Source: Zobellella iuensis (GTDB lineage Bacteria; Pseudomonadota; Gammaproteobacteria; Enterobacterales; Aeromonadaceae). From it: a stretch of DNA of 64,000 nt. Positions within the stretch are counted from its first letter, which is position 1, and each line of letters opens with the position of its first letter. The stretch covers positions 62,001-126,000 of the forward strand of contig NZ_JAERTZ010000018.1 of assembly GCF_016746085.1 (NCBI RefSeq), read 5' to 3'. Below, piece by piece: positions 26,084 to 35,069 of this stretch. Position numbers and translations under genes: made by a program. The notes beneath the pieces were generated by a model. The model did not search any database. It worked only from the letters and a program-made list of their open reading frames with translations, and was not told the origin of the DNA.

Positions 26084-26775
26084 AAGGAGGTGACCCTTGC
26101 TCTGGTGATCTCGGCCTTGGGCGCCGGGGCGCGGCGGGCCGCCAGCCGCCCGTCCAGCCAGTTTTTGGCGGCGATCAGCAGGCCCAGGCCGAGAAAGGCG
26201 CCGGGGGGCAGTATCGCCAGCAGGAAGGCATTGTCCAGGTGCAGCACATCGATGCGCAGCCCCGCCGCCCAGTCGCCCAGCAGCAGCTCGGCACCGTCGA
26301 ACAGGGTGCCCTGGCCCAGCAGCTCGCGCAGCCCGCCCAGCACCAGCAGCACGGCGGTGAAGCCCAGGCCCATCATCAGGCCGTCGAGGGCGGCGAGCGG
26401 CGGACTGTTCTTGGAGGCGAAGGCCTCGGCCCGGCCGATGATCACGCAGTTGGTGACGATAAGGGGGATGAAGATGCCGAGCGACTGGTACAGGCCGTAG
26501 GTATAGGCGTTCATCAGCAACTGCACGCAGGTGACGAAACTGGCGATGATCATCACATAGATGGGGATGCGCACCTCGTTCGGCACCCAGCGGCGCACCA
26601 GGGAGACGGTGACGTTGGAGCCAATCAGCACCAGCATGGTGGCCAGCCCCAGGCCCATGGCGTTGGTCAGGGTGCTGGTCACCGCCAGCACCGGGCACAG
26701 GCCGAGGATCTGCACCAGGGCCGGGTTGTTCCGCCACAGGCCCTGGCGGATGATGTCTTTGTGTTGTTCGGTCAT
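26080..26775 (-). CDS. rsxE: electron transport complex subunit RsxE/RnfE
   Basis: A 231-residue integral membrane subunit of the Rnf/Rsx complex, homologous to NqrD and related to RsxA. Recognisable blocks are [27 protein letters not shown] and the central [21 protein letters not shown], where the Cys contributes to an intramembrane iron-sulfur site shared with RsxA. It overlaps rsxG by ATGA and nth by ATGA. Confidence 0.96.
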   Translation of the reverse strand: MTEQHKDIIRQGLWRNNPALVQILGLCPVLAVTSTLTNAMGLGLATMLVLIGSNVTVSLVRRWVPNEVRIPIYVMIIASFVTCVQLLMNAYTYGLYQSLGIFIPLIVTNCVIIGRAEAFASKNSPPLAALDGLMMGLGFTAVLLVLGGLRELLGQGTLFDGAELLLGDWAAGLRIDVLHLDNAFLLAILPPGAFLGLGLLIAAKNWLDGRLAARRAPAPKAEITRARVTSL

Positions 26776-27404
26776 AGGGTATCTCCGCAGCGGGGGGAAC
26801 GGCTCAGCAGCCCGGGCTCCTGTTCCAGCATCAGCAGCACCTGGCGCACCGCCTTGACCACCGCCCGGGGGGTGATGGTGGCGCCGGTAAAGGCATCGAA
26901 CTGGCCGCCGTCCCGGCGCACCGCCCAGCGGGGGTCTTCCTCGCCCTGCAGTTGCATGCCGTCGAAGGCCAACACCCAGGGGGATTTTTTCAGCTCTATT
27001 TTGTCACCCAGGCCCGGGGTCTCGTTATGGGCCAGCACCCGCACGCCCGAGAGGCGGCCGTCGGCGTTCACCCCCACCACCAGCTTGATGGCGCCGCTGT
27101 AGCCGTCGGGGGCGATGGCCTCGATGGCGTGGCCCCGCACCTCGCCGTTTTTCACCGCGGTGAAGGCGGGCAGCGGATCCCGGCTGCCCAGGTAGTGTTC
27201 GTTGCTCACCAACATGCAGTGGTCGAACAGGGGCTCGTCGTGGCTGTCGGGGGGCAGCAGATCATTCAGCACCAGCAGCAGCTGGGCCTGCTCCTGGGCC
27301 ACTATGGTGTGGCGGGTCAGGCTGTGGGTAAAGGCCACCAGGGCGGTACAGCCCAGGGCGAACAGGGCCAGGATGAGACCGTTCTTGCGCATCATCTCCA
27401 GCAT
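26772..27404 (-). CDS. rsxG: electron transport complex subunit RsxG/RnfG
   Basis: A 210-residue subunit with one N-terminal membrane anchor and a periplasmic FMN domain. [15 protein letters not shown] contains the Thr that takes FMN covalently, added by ApbE/Ftp. The start at 27404 overlaps the rsxD stop by one base (TGATG). A longer open frame continues upstream in antiphase with rsxD and is spurious. Confidence 0.95.
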   Translation of the reverse strand: MLEMMRKNGLILALFALGCTALVAFTHSLTRHTIVAQEQAQLLLVLNDLLPPDSHDEPLFDHCMLVSNEHYLGSRDPLPAFTAVKNGEVRGHAIEAIAPDGYSGAIKLVVGVNADGRLSGVRVLAHNETPGLGDKIELKKSPWVLAFDGMQLQGEEDPRWAVRRDGGQFDAFTGATITPRAVVKAVRQVLLMLEQEPGLLSRSPRCGDTL

Positions 27405-28453
27405 CAGCGGGCCTCCCCGTAGGTCTTGGGTTTGGTCAGGCTGTCTATCATGGGCACCGTCATGTTGGCCAGCAGCACCGCGAAGGCCACCGCGTCCGGG
27501 TAGCCGCCGAAGGTGCGGATAAGGTAGATAAGCAGGCCGATCAGGGCGCCGTAGACGAGGCGGCCGCGGAAGGTGGTGGAAGCCGACACCGGATCGGTGG
27601 CGATAAAGAAGGCCCCCAGCATGGTGGCGCCGGAAAAGAGGTGCATCATGGGCCCTATGCTGCCGTCGGGGGACACCATAAAGCCCACCAGACCGAGCAG
27701 GAAGAGGGTGCCGAGCATGGCCACCGGAATGGGCCAGCTGATGAGCCGCAGCCGCAACAGGGCCAGGCCGCCGGCCAGGTAGGCCAGGTTGACCCACTGC
27801 CAGCCGACGCCGGCCATGCCGCCGAACGCCGGGCCGGCCAGGATTTCGCCGCTGGTGTGGCCTTGGGTGAAGCCGGTTTTCAGGGTATCGAGGGGAGTAG
27901 CCATGGTGGTGCCGTCGGCCAGCTCGCGCAGCTGGTGGGGGGCGAAGCCGTCCAGGGTGAAACCGGTGAAGATGGCGGACAGGCTGTCCAGCAGCCCCGG
28001 CGGGTAGGTCTGCAGCGCAAGCGGCGGCAGCCAGCTGGTCATGGGCAGGGGAAAGGACACCAGCAGCAGCACATAGGCCACCATGGCCGGGTTGAACAGG
28101 TTCTGGCCCAGGCCGCCGTAGAGCTGCTTGGCGACGATGATGGCGAAGGCGGTGCCGATCACCACCAGCCACCAGGGCGCGAGCGGCGGCACGGCGATGC
28201 CGATCAGCAGCGCCGTCAGCAGGGCCGAGTTGTCCCTGAGGGGAGCGAAGCGCCGCTTGCGCAGGGCCAGCACCAGGGCCTCGGCGGCGTAGGCGGTGGT
28301 CACGGCCAGGGCTATCTGGACCAGGCTGCCCCAGCCGAAGAACCACCACTGCACCAATATGCCCGGGATCAGGCAGTAGCAGACCCGCCGCATCAGGGTG
28401 GCGGTGTTCAGGGGGACGTGATCATGGGGTGAGCTGCTGAGTGTAAACGCCAT
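27404..28453 (-). CDS. rsxD: electron transport complex subunit RsxD/RnfD
   Basis: A 349-residue membrane subunit homologous to NqrB. LADGTTMATPLDTLK corresponds to the segment whose Thr binds FMN by phosphoester linkage, and several membrane helices surround it. It overlaps rsxC by one base (TAATG). It is thought to form the ion or electron channel with RsxG. Confidence 0.95.
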   Translation of the reverse strand: MAFTLSSSPHDHVPLNTATLMRRVCYCLIPGILVQWWFFGWGSLVQIALAVTTAYAAEALVLALRKRRFAPLRDNSALLTALLIGIAVPPLAPWWLVVIGTAFAIIVAKQLYGGLGQNLFNPAMVAYVLLLVSFPLPMTSWLPPLALQTYPPGLLDSLSAIFTGFTLDGFAPHQLRELADGTTMATPLDTLKTGFTQGHTSGEILAGPAFGGMAGVGWQWVNLAYLAGGLALLRLRLISWPIPVAMLGTLFLLGLVGFMVSPDGSIGPMMHLFSGATMLGAFFIATDPVSASTTFRGRLVYGALIGLLIYLIRTFGGYPDAVAFAVLLANMTVPMIDSLTKPKTYGEAR

Positions 28454-30744
28454 TAGGACTCGTCTTCTCGATCGGGGTGAGAGGGGGTGGTCTGCTGCTG
28501 GGCCCGGCGGGCCTTGGCCCGCTCCACGGCGGCCTTGATGGCCGCTTTTTTGGCGGCGTCGGCATCCTGGGTTTCAGCCGGCGGCTCGGCCGCAGGGGGG
28601 ACAACGACTGCTCCGGCCGGGGCGGCCCCGGCTTGCTGCCCGGCCTTGCGCGCCTTGGCCCGGGCGATGGCGGCGGCCACGGCGGCCTTTTTGTCGTCGT
28701 CGGACTTTTCCGCCGCCGGGGCGGCCCCGGCTTGCTGCCCGGCCTTGCGCGCCTTGGCCCGGGCGATGGCGGCGGCCACGGCGGCCTTTTTGTCGTCGTC
28801 GGACTTTTCCGCCGCCGGGACGGCCCCGGCTTGCTGCCCGGCCTTGCGCGCCTTGGCGCGGGCGATGGCGGCGGCCACGGCGGCTTTTTTATCGTCGTCG
28901 GATTGCTCCGCCGCCGGGGCGGCGTCGGCGTCCTGTCCGGCCTTGCGCGCCTTGGCGCGGGCGATGGCGGCGGCCACGGCGGCCTTCTTGTCGTCGTCGG
29001 ATTGCTCCGCCGCCGGGGCGGTGTCGGCGTCCTGCCCGGCCTTGCGCGCCTTGGCGCGGGCGATGGCGGCGGCCACCGCCGTTGCCTTGTCGGCGGCCGG
29101 CGCCGGGGGGCCTTGCTCCGTTTCCTGGGCCTTCAGCTCCCGGTTGCGGCGTGCCTCTTCCTTGCGGGCGGCGCGGGCGGCGGTCATGTCCTCCTGGCCC
29201 TGCTCCGGCTGTTGGCGGGCCTTGACCCGGGCCAGGGCGGCGGCCACCGGATCCTCGCCGCCGGCGGCCACCTGCTCGGCCATGCGCGCCTTGCGCTCGG
29301 CGGCGGCCTTCTCGTGGCGGGCCTGGCGCTCGGTCTTTTCCCGCTCCAGCCGGGCCTGGCGGGCCTCGAAACGGTGTTTGGCCCGCTCCGCCAGCTCCGC
29401 CTCGCGCTGGGCTTGGCGGATATCGGCCTTGGCCACCCGGTAATACTGCACCAGGGGGATCTGGCTGGGGCAGACATAGGCGCAGGCACCGCATTCGATG
29501 CAGTCGAACAGGTTGTGGCTGTTGAGCTTGTCGTGCTCCCCGGCGCGGGCAAACCAGTACAACTGCTGGGGCAGCAGGCTGGCGGGGCAGGCGTCGGCAC
29601 ACTGGCTGCAACGGATGCAGGCCAGCTCCTCGCCGGCCGGCGGCAGCTCGGCCCGGGTCGGCGCCAGCACGCAGTTGCTGCCCTTGATGATGGGGGCGCT
29701 GGCGCTGTGCAGGGTAAAGCCCATCATGGGGCCGCCCATGATGATGCGCTGTTCGGGCTCGGGCCTGAGCCCGTAGCGCTTGAGCAGGTAGCGCACCGGG
29801 GTGCCGATATGCACCCAGGCGTTGCCGGGCTCGGCGAAGGCGTCGCCCGCCAGGGTGACCACCCGGCGAGTCAGGGGCTCGTCGTCCATCACCGCCCGCT
29901 TCACCGCGAAGGCGGTGCCCACATTCTGCACTACCATGCCGATGTCGGCGGGCAGGCCGTTGTGGGGCACCTGCTGGCCGGTGAGGATCTCGATCAGCTG
30001 CTTCTCACCGCCGGAAGGGTACTTGGTGGGCACCGCCACTATCAGAATATGGTCGTCATCATTGGCCTCGCGCAGGGCGGCCAGGGCCTCGGGCTTGTTG
30101 TCCTCCACCGCCAGCACAGTGACGTGCGGTTGCACAATGTGCCGCAGGATGGCCACCCCTTGCAGTATTTCCTGCGGGTGTTCGCGCATCAGCCGGTCGT
30201 CGGCGCTGATATAGGGCTCGCATTCCACCCCGTTGATGATCAGCGCCTCTATGGCCTTGCGCCGGGGCATCAGCTTGACGTGGGCGGGGAAGCCGGCGCC
30301 ACCCAGGCCGGTGACGCCGGCGGAGTGAATGCGCTCCAGCAGCACGTCGGCGCCGAGGGCCTGGTAATCGCTGATGGGGAAGCGCGGCCGCCACTGGTCC
30401 TCGCCGTCGGGCTTGAGCACCACGCAAGGGCCGTCCAGCCCCGAGGGGTGGCACAGGGGCCTGTCCTCGACGGCGGTCACCACTCCCGAGGTGGGGGCGT
30501 GCACCGGTATCATCATGGGGTTGAGCGGCTCGGTCAGGGGCTGGCCCTTGAGCACCCGGTCGCCGACCCCGACCTTTATCCGGGCCGGCTGGCCGATATG
30601 CTGGCGCACCTGCAGCACCAGCTCTTCGGGCAGGCCGGCCTCGCCGATGGGGGCAATATTGGCCGGCGCCTTGCGCTCGGGCGGATGGATGCCGCCATGA
30701 AAACCGTGCAGCTTGCCTGCGTTCAGATCCTGTAACAGCGACAT
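28453..30744 (-). CDS. rsxC: electron transport complex subunit RsxC/RnfC, repeat-extended
   Basis: A 763-residue peripheral subunit that carries NADH/FMN sites and two [4Fe-4S] clusters (CIRCSQCADACP and CIECGACAYVCP). Residues 1-450 match RnfC (GGIHPPERK, GLGGAGFPAHVK, NGVECEPYISAD). After a charged coiled-coil region, the C-terminal part holds near-identical 33-residue repeats containing AAVAAAIARAKARKAGQ and SDDDKK. Such Ala/Lys-rich tails are known in gammaproteobacterial RsxC but vary in copy number. It begins one base after the rsxB stop. Confidence 0.95.
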   Translation of the reverse strand: MSLLQDLNAGKLHGFHGGIHPPERKAPANIAPIGEAGLPEELVLQVRQHIGQPARIKVGVGDRVLKGQPLTEPLNPMMIPVHAPTSGVVTAVEDRPLCHPSGLDGPCVVLKPDGEDQWRPRFPISDYQALGADVLLERIHSAGVTGLGGAGFPAHVKLMPRRKAIEALIINGVECEPYISADDRLMREHPQEILQGVAILRHIVQPHVTVLAVEDNKPEALAALREANDDDHILIVAVPTKYPSGGEKQLIEILTGQQVPHNGLPADIGMVVQNVGTAFAVKRAVMDDEPLTRRVVTLAGDAFAEPGNAWVHIGTPVRYLLKRYGLRPEPEQRIIMGGPMMGFTLHSASAPIIKGSNCVLAPTRAELPPAGEELACIRCSQCADACPASLLPQQLYWFARAGEHDKLNSHNLFDCIECGACAYVCPSQIPLVQYYRVAKADIRQAQREAELAERAKHRFEARQARLEREKTERQARHEKAAAERKARMAEQVAAGGEDPVAAALARVKARQQPEQGQEDMTAARAARKEEARRNRELKAQETEQGPPAPAADKATAVAAAIARAKARKAGQDADTAPAAEQSDDDKKAAVAAAIARAKARKAGQDADAAPAAEQSDDDKKAAVAAAIARAKARKAGQQAGAVPAAEKSDDDKKAAVAAAIARAKARKAGQQAGAAPAAEKSDDDKKAAVAAAIARAKARKAGQQAGAAPAGAVVVPPAAEPPAETQDADAAKKAAIKAAVERAKARRAQQQTTPSHPDREDES
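28641..29135 (-). repeat. 99-bp tandem repeats within rsxC (5 units)
   Basis: Units begin at 28641, 28740, 28839, 28938 and 29037 with exact 99-bp spacing, keeping the frame. The first two are almost identical and the last is degenerate at its far end. They encode 33-residue Ala/Lys/Arg-rich blocks separated by an SDDD acidic turn. Recent in-frame expansion is likely. Confidence 0.93.
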
Positions 30745-30745
30745 C

Positions 30746-31300
30746 TTACTCTACCTGCTTGATGGCGATGGACGGCAGTTGCCATTTCCAGTTGTCGGGG
30801 GTGACCGGCAGCGGGATCATCTCGATACAGTCGGTGGGGCAGGGATCCACGCACAGATCGCAACCGGTGCATTCGTCGCGGAGCACGGTGTGCACCGCCT
30901 TGGTGGCGCCGACGATGGCGTCCACCGGGCAGGCCTGGATGCACTTGGTGCAGCCGATGCACATGTCTTCGTGGATAAAGGCGACCTGCTTCACCGGCTC
31001 GGCGGCTTCCTCGCCCATGGCCTGGGGTTCCACCCCCATCAGGTCGGCAATCTTGCGCATGGTGGCGTCGCCGCCGGGCACGCACTTGTTGATGTCGTCG
31101 CCGTTGGCGACGGCCTCGGCATAGGGACGGCAGCCCGGATAGCCGCACTGGCCGCACTGGGTCTGGGGCAGCAGTTCATCCAGCTGCTCGACGACGGGAT
31201 CCGACTCCACGCGGAACCTGACGGCGGCAAAGCCCAGTACCAGACCGAAGATCAGCGCCAGCAGCGCCAGTACCGCGATGGCGATTAAGATATGCATCAT
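30746..31300 (-). CDS. rsxB: electron transport complex subunit RsxB/RnfB
   Basis: A 184-residue ferredoxin-like subunit with an N-terminal membrane anchor. It has a [4Fe-4S] motif [15 protein letters not shown] and two 2[4Fe-4S]-type motifs, [12 protein letters not shown] and [12 protein letters not shown]. It passes electrons from RsxC to the membrane subunits. Two adjacent ATGs (31300, 31297) follow the rsxA stop; either could be used. Confidence 0.96.
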   Translation of the reverse strand: MMHILIAIAVLALLALIFGLVLGFAAVRFRVESDPVVEQLDELLPQTQCGQCGYPGCRPYAEAVANGDDINKCVPGGDATMRKIADLMGVEPQAMGEEAAEPVKQVAFIHEDMCIGCTKCIQACPVDAIVGATKAVHTVLRDECTGCDLCVDPCPTDCIEMIPLPVTPDNWKWQLPSIAIKQVE

Positions 31301-31301
31301 G

Positions 31302-31883
31302 TTAAAACTTGACCAGTCCGGTAAAGCCCATAAAGGCCAGCGACATCAGGCCGGCGGTGATCATGGCCAGGGCCGCGCCCTTGAAGGGCGCCGGCACATC
31401 GGCCCCGGCCAGGCGTTCGCGCATGGCGGCGAACAGCACCAGCACCAGGGAAAAACCGAGCGCGGCGCCGAAACCGTACACCAGGCTCTGCATAAAGTTG
31501 TGTTGTTCGTTGATGTTCAGCAAGGCCACCCCCAATACCGCGCAGTTGGTGGTGATCAGCGGCAGGAAAATGCCCAGCAGCCGGTACAGGGTGGGGCTGG
31601 TCTTGTGCACCACCATCTCGGTGAACTGCACCACCACGGCGATCACCAGAATAAAAGACAGGGTGCGCAGGTATAAAAGTTCCAGCGGCAGCAGTAGGTA
31701 CTGGTTGACCAGGTAGGAGCAGGCGGCGGCCAGGGTCAGCACGAAGGTGGTGGCCAGCCCCATGCCGATGGCGGTTTCCAGTTTTCCCGACACCCCCATA
31801 AAGGGGCAGAGTCCGAGAAACTTCACCAGCACGAAGTTGTTGACCAGCACGGTGCCGACAAACAGCAGCAGGTATTCAGACAT
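31302..31883 (-). CDS. rsxA: electron transport complex subunit RsxA/RnfA
   Basis: Encodes 193 residues, the length of E. coli RsxA, and is almost collinear with it ([39 protein letters not shown]). The conserved membrane cysteines (GLCPFMG and TTNCAV) pair with those of RsxE. ATG 31883 matches the family start; a GTG two codons earlier is less likely. First gene of the rsxABCDGE-nth operon. The Rsx complex reduces SoxR in E. coli and pumps Na+ or H+ in Rnf systems. Confidence 0.97.
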   Translation of the reverse strand: MSEYLLLFVGTVLVNNFVLVKFLGLCPFMGVSGKLETAIGMGLATTFVLTLAAACSYLVNQYLLLPLELLYLRTLSFILVIAVVVQFTEMVVHKTSPTLYRLLGIFLPLITTNCAVLGVALLNINEQHNFMQSLVYGFGAALGFSLVLVLFAAMRERLAGADVPAPFKGAALAMITAGLMSLAFMGFTGLVKF

Positions 31884-31962
31884 GATCACTCGGCGATATG
31901 AAATGGCGGCCGGTATTATCGGACTTTACGCCTCGTTTAACAATGCCACATATTCTATGGGA

Positions 31963-32697
31963 TTATGACAAGGTATTGATTAACATGCCGATCACCGCCA
32001 GGGTACAGAGCAATAAAGATCCGTAATGCATCACCGGCCTGGACACCAGGTGCAGGGTCTGCACCGCCAGCCAGTTGCCGAGCAGGGCCGCCGGCACCAG
32101 GGGAGCGGCCTGCAGCAGCTGGGCCTGGCCGAAATAGCCGCCGCCGATCAGCGCTATCACCGACATCAGGCTGGACACCAGGAAAAAGCCCGCCAGGTTG
32201 GCGCGGATACGGTGCATGTCGGCGCCGTGCAGCACCAGCACCATGGGTGGCCCGCCGATGGTGGTGCTGGTGCCCATGACCCCGGACAGAAAGCCGCCCA
32301 GGGAGAGGGTGGCGGTGTTGGTGGGCAGGGCCAGGTTGCACAGGCGCACCAGCACCCCCAGCATGATGGTGAAGGCGATAAGGATGGCCAGCCACGACTG
32401 GGACATCACCCCCAGCAGCCAGACCCCCACCAGGCTGCCGGGCACGCGCGCCAGCAGCGCCGGCGCCAGCAGGTTGAGCTCCAGCCCCTTGCGGAAACGC
32501 CAGCCGTTGATCAGGCACATCATCAGGATCACGAAGGACAGGGGGCCGGGCACCAGGGCCGGGTCCAGGTAGAACATCAGGGGGGCGGCGATGATCGCCA
32601 TGCCGAAGCCGATGGCGGTCTGCACATAGGCGCCGGTAAAGCAGGCCAAGGCAGCGAGCAGCAATACCTGGGGGTCGAGTTCGATAATGTCCAGCAT
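31963..32697 (-). CDS. TSUP family (TauE/SafE) permease, second paralogue
   Basis: A 244-residue membrane protein with the TSUP repeats: GAYVQTAIGFGMAIIAAPL in the first half and GGFLSGVMGTSTTIGGPPMVLVL in the second. The second block is the more typical sulfite/organosulfur-type signature and differs from the YfcA-like paralogue at 8196. The start at 32697 has AAGG upstream and the family-like opening; a longer frame begins at 32739. It lies upstream of rsxA in the same direction. Confidence 0.85.
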   Translation of the reverse strand: MLDIIELDPQVLLLAALACFTGAYVQTAIGFGMAIIAAPLMFYLDPALVPGPLSFVILMMCLINGWRFRKGLELNLLAPALLARVPGSLVGVWLLGVMSQSWLAILIAFTIMLGVLVRLCNLALPTNTATLSLGGFLSGVMGTSTTIGGPPMVLVLHGADMHRIRANLAGFFLVSSLMSVIALIGGGYFGQAQLLQAAPLVPAALLGNWLAVQTLHLVSRPVMHYGSLLLCTLAVIGMLINTLS

Positions 32698-32827
32698 GTC
32701 AGGGCCTTGGAACAGCAAGCAGGGTGCCATTATGGCCAAGGGCGGCAGGCGGGGGAAGGCGGAAAGGGGCTGGCCTTATGGATATTCCGGGTTGGCACCA
32801 CAGGAGCGCAGGCGGCCCGCCTGCCGA

Positions 32828-32855
32828 TGGACCCCCGCCTTCGCGGGGGTGACGG
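32828..32855 (+). repeat. dispersed palindromic repeat, copy 3
   Basis: A 28-bp element with core CCCCCGCCTTCGCGGGGG. It is identical base for base to the copy at 36726-36753. It lies in the gap between the TSUP gene and the small CCGSCS gene. Confidence 0.85.
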
Positions 32856-32931
32856 TTCTGAAGGTTCTCGCGACCTGCCCTGGACGAACGGCATTGGAGC
32901 CGGCCGAACAGGACTCAAAAACCGACTGGTT

Positions 32932-33036
32932 TCAGGAGGACTTTTCCTCCTGCTTCGGCTCCGCCTGCTGTTGTTCCGTCTGTTTCTTGTCCTGCTCTTT
33001 GTCCTGGCCGCCGCAGGCGCCGCAACATCCGCTCAT
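32932..33036 (-). CDS. CCGSCS-type small protein
   Basis: A 34-residue protein opening MSGCCGACGGQDKEQ and continuing as a hydrophilic Gln/Lys/Glu tail. The CCGxCGG start is typical of small CCGSCS-motif proteins found in marine gammaproteobacteria, whose function is unknown. The Cys cluster suggests metal or thiol chemistry. GAGGAGAAC lies seven bases before the ATG, a very strong ribosome site, which argues that it is a real gene despite its size. pfkA lies upstream in the same direction. Confidence 0.7.
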   Translation of the reverse strand: MSGCCGACGGQDKEQDKKQTEQQQAEPKQEEKSS

Positions 33037-33151
33037 GGTGTTCTCCTCTGGGTTGATGACGGGAGCCAGCATAGCCTTTGGGAAGGCGGGGGCACCTTGA
33101 TCGGGGACAATAAAGATGTATTAGCGATGATAATTAAAAAGCGGAGAAATA

Positions 33152-33174
33152 AAGGCAGGCGGAGCGCCTGCCTT
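33152..33174 (-). terminator. terminator after pfkA
   Basis: On the minus strand, AAGGCAGGCG / CGCCTGCCTT form a 10-bp stem with a CTC loop followed by TATTTCT, nine bases past the pfkA stop. Confidence 0.8.
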
Positions 33175-33182
33175 GAGTACCC

Positions 33183-34145
33183 TCAGAACAGGGTGTTGGA
33201 CAGCTGGTACATCTCTTCGTTGAAGGGACGCTTGAGGTGCTTGATGGAGTCGATGATATCGTGATGCACGATATGGTTGTTCTGAAGGCCGACGCAGCGA
33301 CCGCCATAACCTTCCAGCAGCAGCTCCACCGCCCGCGCGCCCATGCGGCTGGCCATGATCCTGTCCTGGGCGGTGGGGGTGCCGCCGCGCTGGATATGAC
33401 CGAGGATGGTGGCGCGGGTATCGCGGCCGGTGGCGGCCTGGATTTCCTTGGCCAGCTCGTTCACGTCACAGACATTTTCGCAGATGGCCACGATGGCGTG
33501 CTTCTTGCCTTTGGCCACCCCTTCGTGGATTTGCCGGATCAGCTCGTCCTTGTCGAAGGCGATTTCGGGCACGATAACGTACTCGGCGCCACCGGCCACG
33601 GCCGCGGAGGAGGTGAGGTCGCCGCAGTGGCGGCCCATGATCTCCACCACCGAAATCCGGTTATGGGAGCTGCAGGTGTCGCGCAGCCGGTCGATGGCTT
33701 CCACCGCCACGTTCAGCGCGGTGTCGAAGCCGATGGTGAACTCGGTGCCGGCGATGTCGTTGTCGATGGTGCCGGGGATGCCGATGCAGGGAAAACCCAT
33801 TTCGGTCAGGCGCATGGCGCCCATGTAGGAGCCGTCACCGCCGACCACCACCAGGGCGTCGATGCCGTGTTTCTTCAGGTTTTCGACCGCTTCCTCGCGC
33901 ACCTTCTCTTCCTTGAACTCGGGAAAGCGGGCCGAGCCCAGGAAGGTGCCGCCGCGGGTGATCACGTCGGACACGCTGTGGCGCTCGAGCGGCCTGATGT
34001 CGTCGGCGTGCAGGCCCTGGTAGCCGTTGTAGATGCCGAACACTTCCAGGTTATGGTGCAAACCGGCCCGTACCACGGCACGGATGGCGGCGTTCATGCC
34101 GGGGGCGTCGCCGCCGCTGGTCAGTACCCCAATTCGTTTAATCAT
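33183..34145 (-). CDS. pfkA: 6-phosphofructokinase (ATP, isozyme I)
   Basis: A 320-residue ATP-dependent PfkA, the committed step of glycolysis. It opens [21 protein letters not shown]. The ATP site is GGDGS, the catalytic loop is [10 protein letters not shown] with the active Asp, and substrate residues are in [10 protein letters not shown] and [13 protein letters not shown]. The allosteric-site arginines typical of the E. coli type are present. It is co-directional with tpiA 79 bp upstream. Confidence 0.97.
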   Translation of the reverse strand: MIKRIGVLTSGGDAPGMNAAIRAVVRAGLHHNLEVFGIYNGYQGLHADDIRPLERHSVSDVITRGGTFLGSARFPEFKEEKVREEAVENLKKHGIDALVVVGGDGSYMGAMRLTEMGFPCIGIPGTIDNDIAGTEFTIGFDTALNVAVEAIDRLRDTCSSHNRISVVEIMGRHCGDLTSSAAVAGGAEYVIVPEIAFDKDELIRQIHEGVAKGKKHAIVAICENVCDVNELAKEIQAATGRDTRATILGHIQRGGTPTAQDRIMASRMGARAVELLLEGYGGRCVGLQNNHIVHHDIIDSIKHLKRPFNEEMYQLSNTLF

Positions 34146-34185
34146 CTTGGCCTCAATTCAAAATCGTGGTTGAAACCCGGAACAG

Positions 34186-34218
34186 CGGGCATATGTAGTA
34201 AAATTACCAATATGCCCG
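34186..34218. repeat. inverted repeat between tpiA and pfkA
   Basis: CGGGCATAT (34186-34194) and ATATGCCCG (34210-34218) are a perfect 9-bp inverted repeat with a 15-base AT-rich loop. The T run is on the plus-strand side only, so it is not a clear terminator for tpiA. It may be an attenuating hairpin or an operator for pfkA. Confidence 0.4.
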
Positions 34219-34224
34219 TTCTTT

Positions 34225-34977
34225 TTAGGCGCCGGCCTTGATAATGGCGGCAAATTCATCCGCCTGCAGGGCGGCACCGCCCACCAGGGCGCCGTCGATG
34301 TCTTCCATGGCGAACAGGCCGGCGGCGCTGGCGCCCTTGACCGAGCCGCCGTAGAGGATCTGCACGCCGGCGGCCACATCGGCATCCTGCTTGGCCAGGA
34401 AACCGCGGATGGCGGCATGTACGCTCTGGGCGATGTCGGGGGTGGCGGTCTTGCCGGTGCCGATGGCCCATACCGGCTCATAGGCGATCACGGCGCTGGC
34501 CAGGGCCTGGATGCCGCTGTGGTCGATCACCGCCTGCAGCTGGCGCTCCACCACGGCCTGGGTTTCATTGGCTTCAAATTGCTCCAGGGTTTCACCGATG
34601 CACAGCACCGGCACCAAGCCGGCTTGCTGGATGGCGGCGAACTTGGCGGCCACCACGGCGTCGGATTCCGCGTGCAGGGTGCGGCGCTCGCTGTGGCCCA
34701 CCAGCACATACTGCACCCCGAACTCACCGTACATGGCCGGGGAGTTTTCGCCGGTGAAGGCGCCCTGGGTGTGGACGTCCGCGTCCTGGGCGCCGAGGGC
34801 GATGGTGCTGTCGGCCAGCAGCTCCTGGGCCTGGCCCAGGAACAGCACGGGCGGGCATACGGCCACGGCCACGTTGCCGGCCTCGTCGGCGGGGGCCTTG
34901 AGGGCGTTGATCAGCTCCGCCACCATGGTCTTGCTGCCGTTCAGCTTCCAGTTGCCCATTACCAGTATTTGTCTCAT
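34225..34977 (-). CDS. tpiA: triosephosphate isomerase
   Basis: A 250-residue TIM barrel that interconverts DHAP and glyceraldehyde-3-phosphate. It has NWKLNG (catalytic Lys), VGHSERR (electrophilic His), AYEPVWAIGTGKTATP (catalytic Glu, flexible loop 6) and YGGSVKG (phosphate grip). AAAGGAAA precedes the ATG. It probably forms a glycolytic unit with pfkA downstream. Confidence 0.97.
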   Translation of the reverse strand: MRQILVMGNWKLNGSKTMVAELINALKAPADEAGNVAVAVCPPVLFLGQAQELLADSTIALGAQDADVHTQGAFTGENSPAMYGEFGVQYVLVGHSERRTLHAESDAVVAAKFAAIQQAGLVPVLCIGETLEQFEANETQAVVERQLQAVIDHSGIQALASAVIAYEPVWAIGTGKTATPDIAQSVHAAIRGFLAKQDADVAAGVQILYGGSVKGASAAGLFAMEDIDGALVGGAALQADEFAAIIKAGA

Positions 34978-35069
34978 GAGTTGTTTCCTTTCAGTTAAAT
35001 GTGATCATTATAGGGACATAGATCCGGTGAAACTAGGAACCAGGGCACAATTTGATGTAATTTTTCATC

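Noticed and set aside
26084-26737. Upstream extension of the nth frame
   Set aside because: It lies over rsxE out of phase and has no homology; the ATGA-coupled start at 26083 gives the standard Nth length.
27405-28349. Upstream extension of the rsxG frame
   Set aside because: Out-of-phase reading of rsxD; RsxG begins at 27404 at the usual length.
28641-29135. Considered as a CRISPR array because of regular spacing
   Set aside because: The spacing is 99 bp with no unique spacers, and the repeats are in frame within rsxC.
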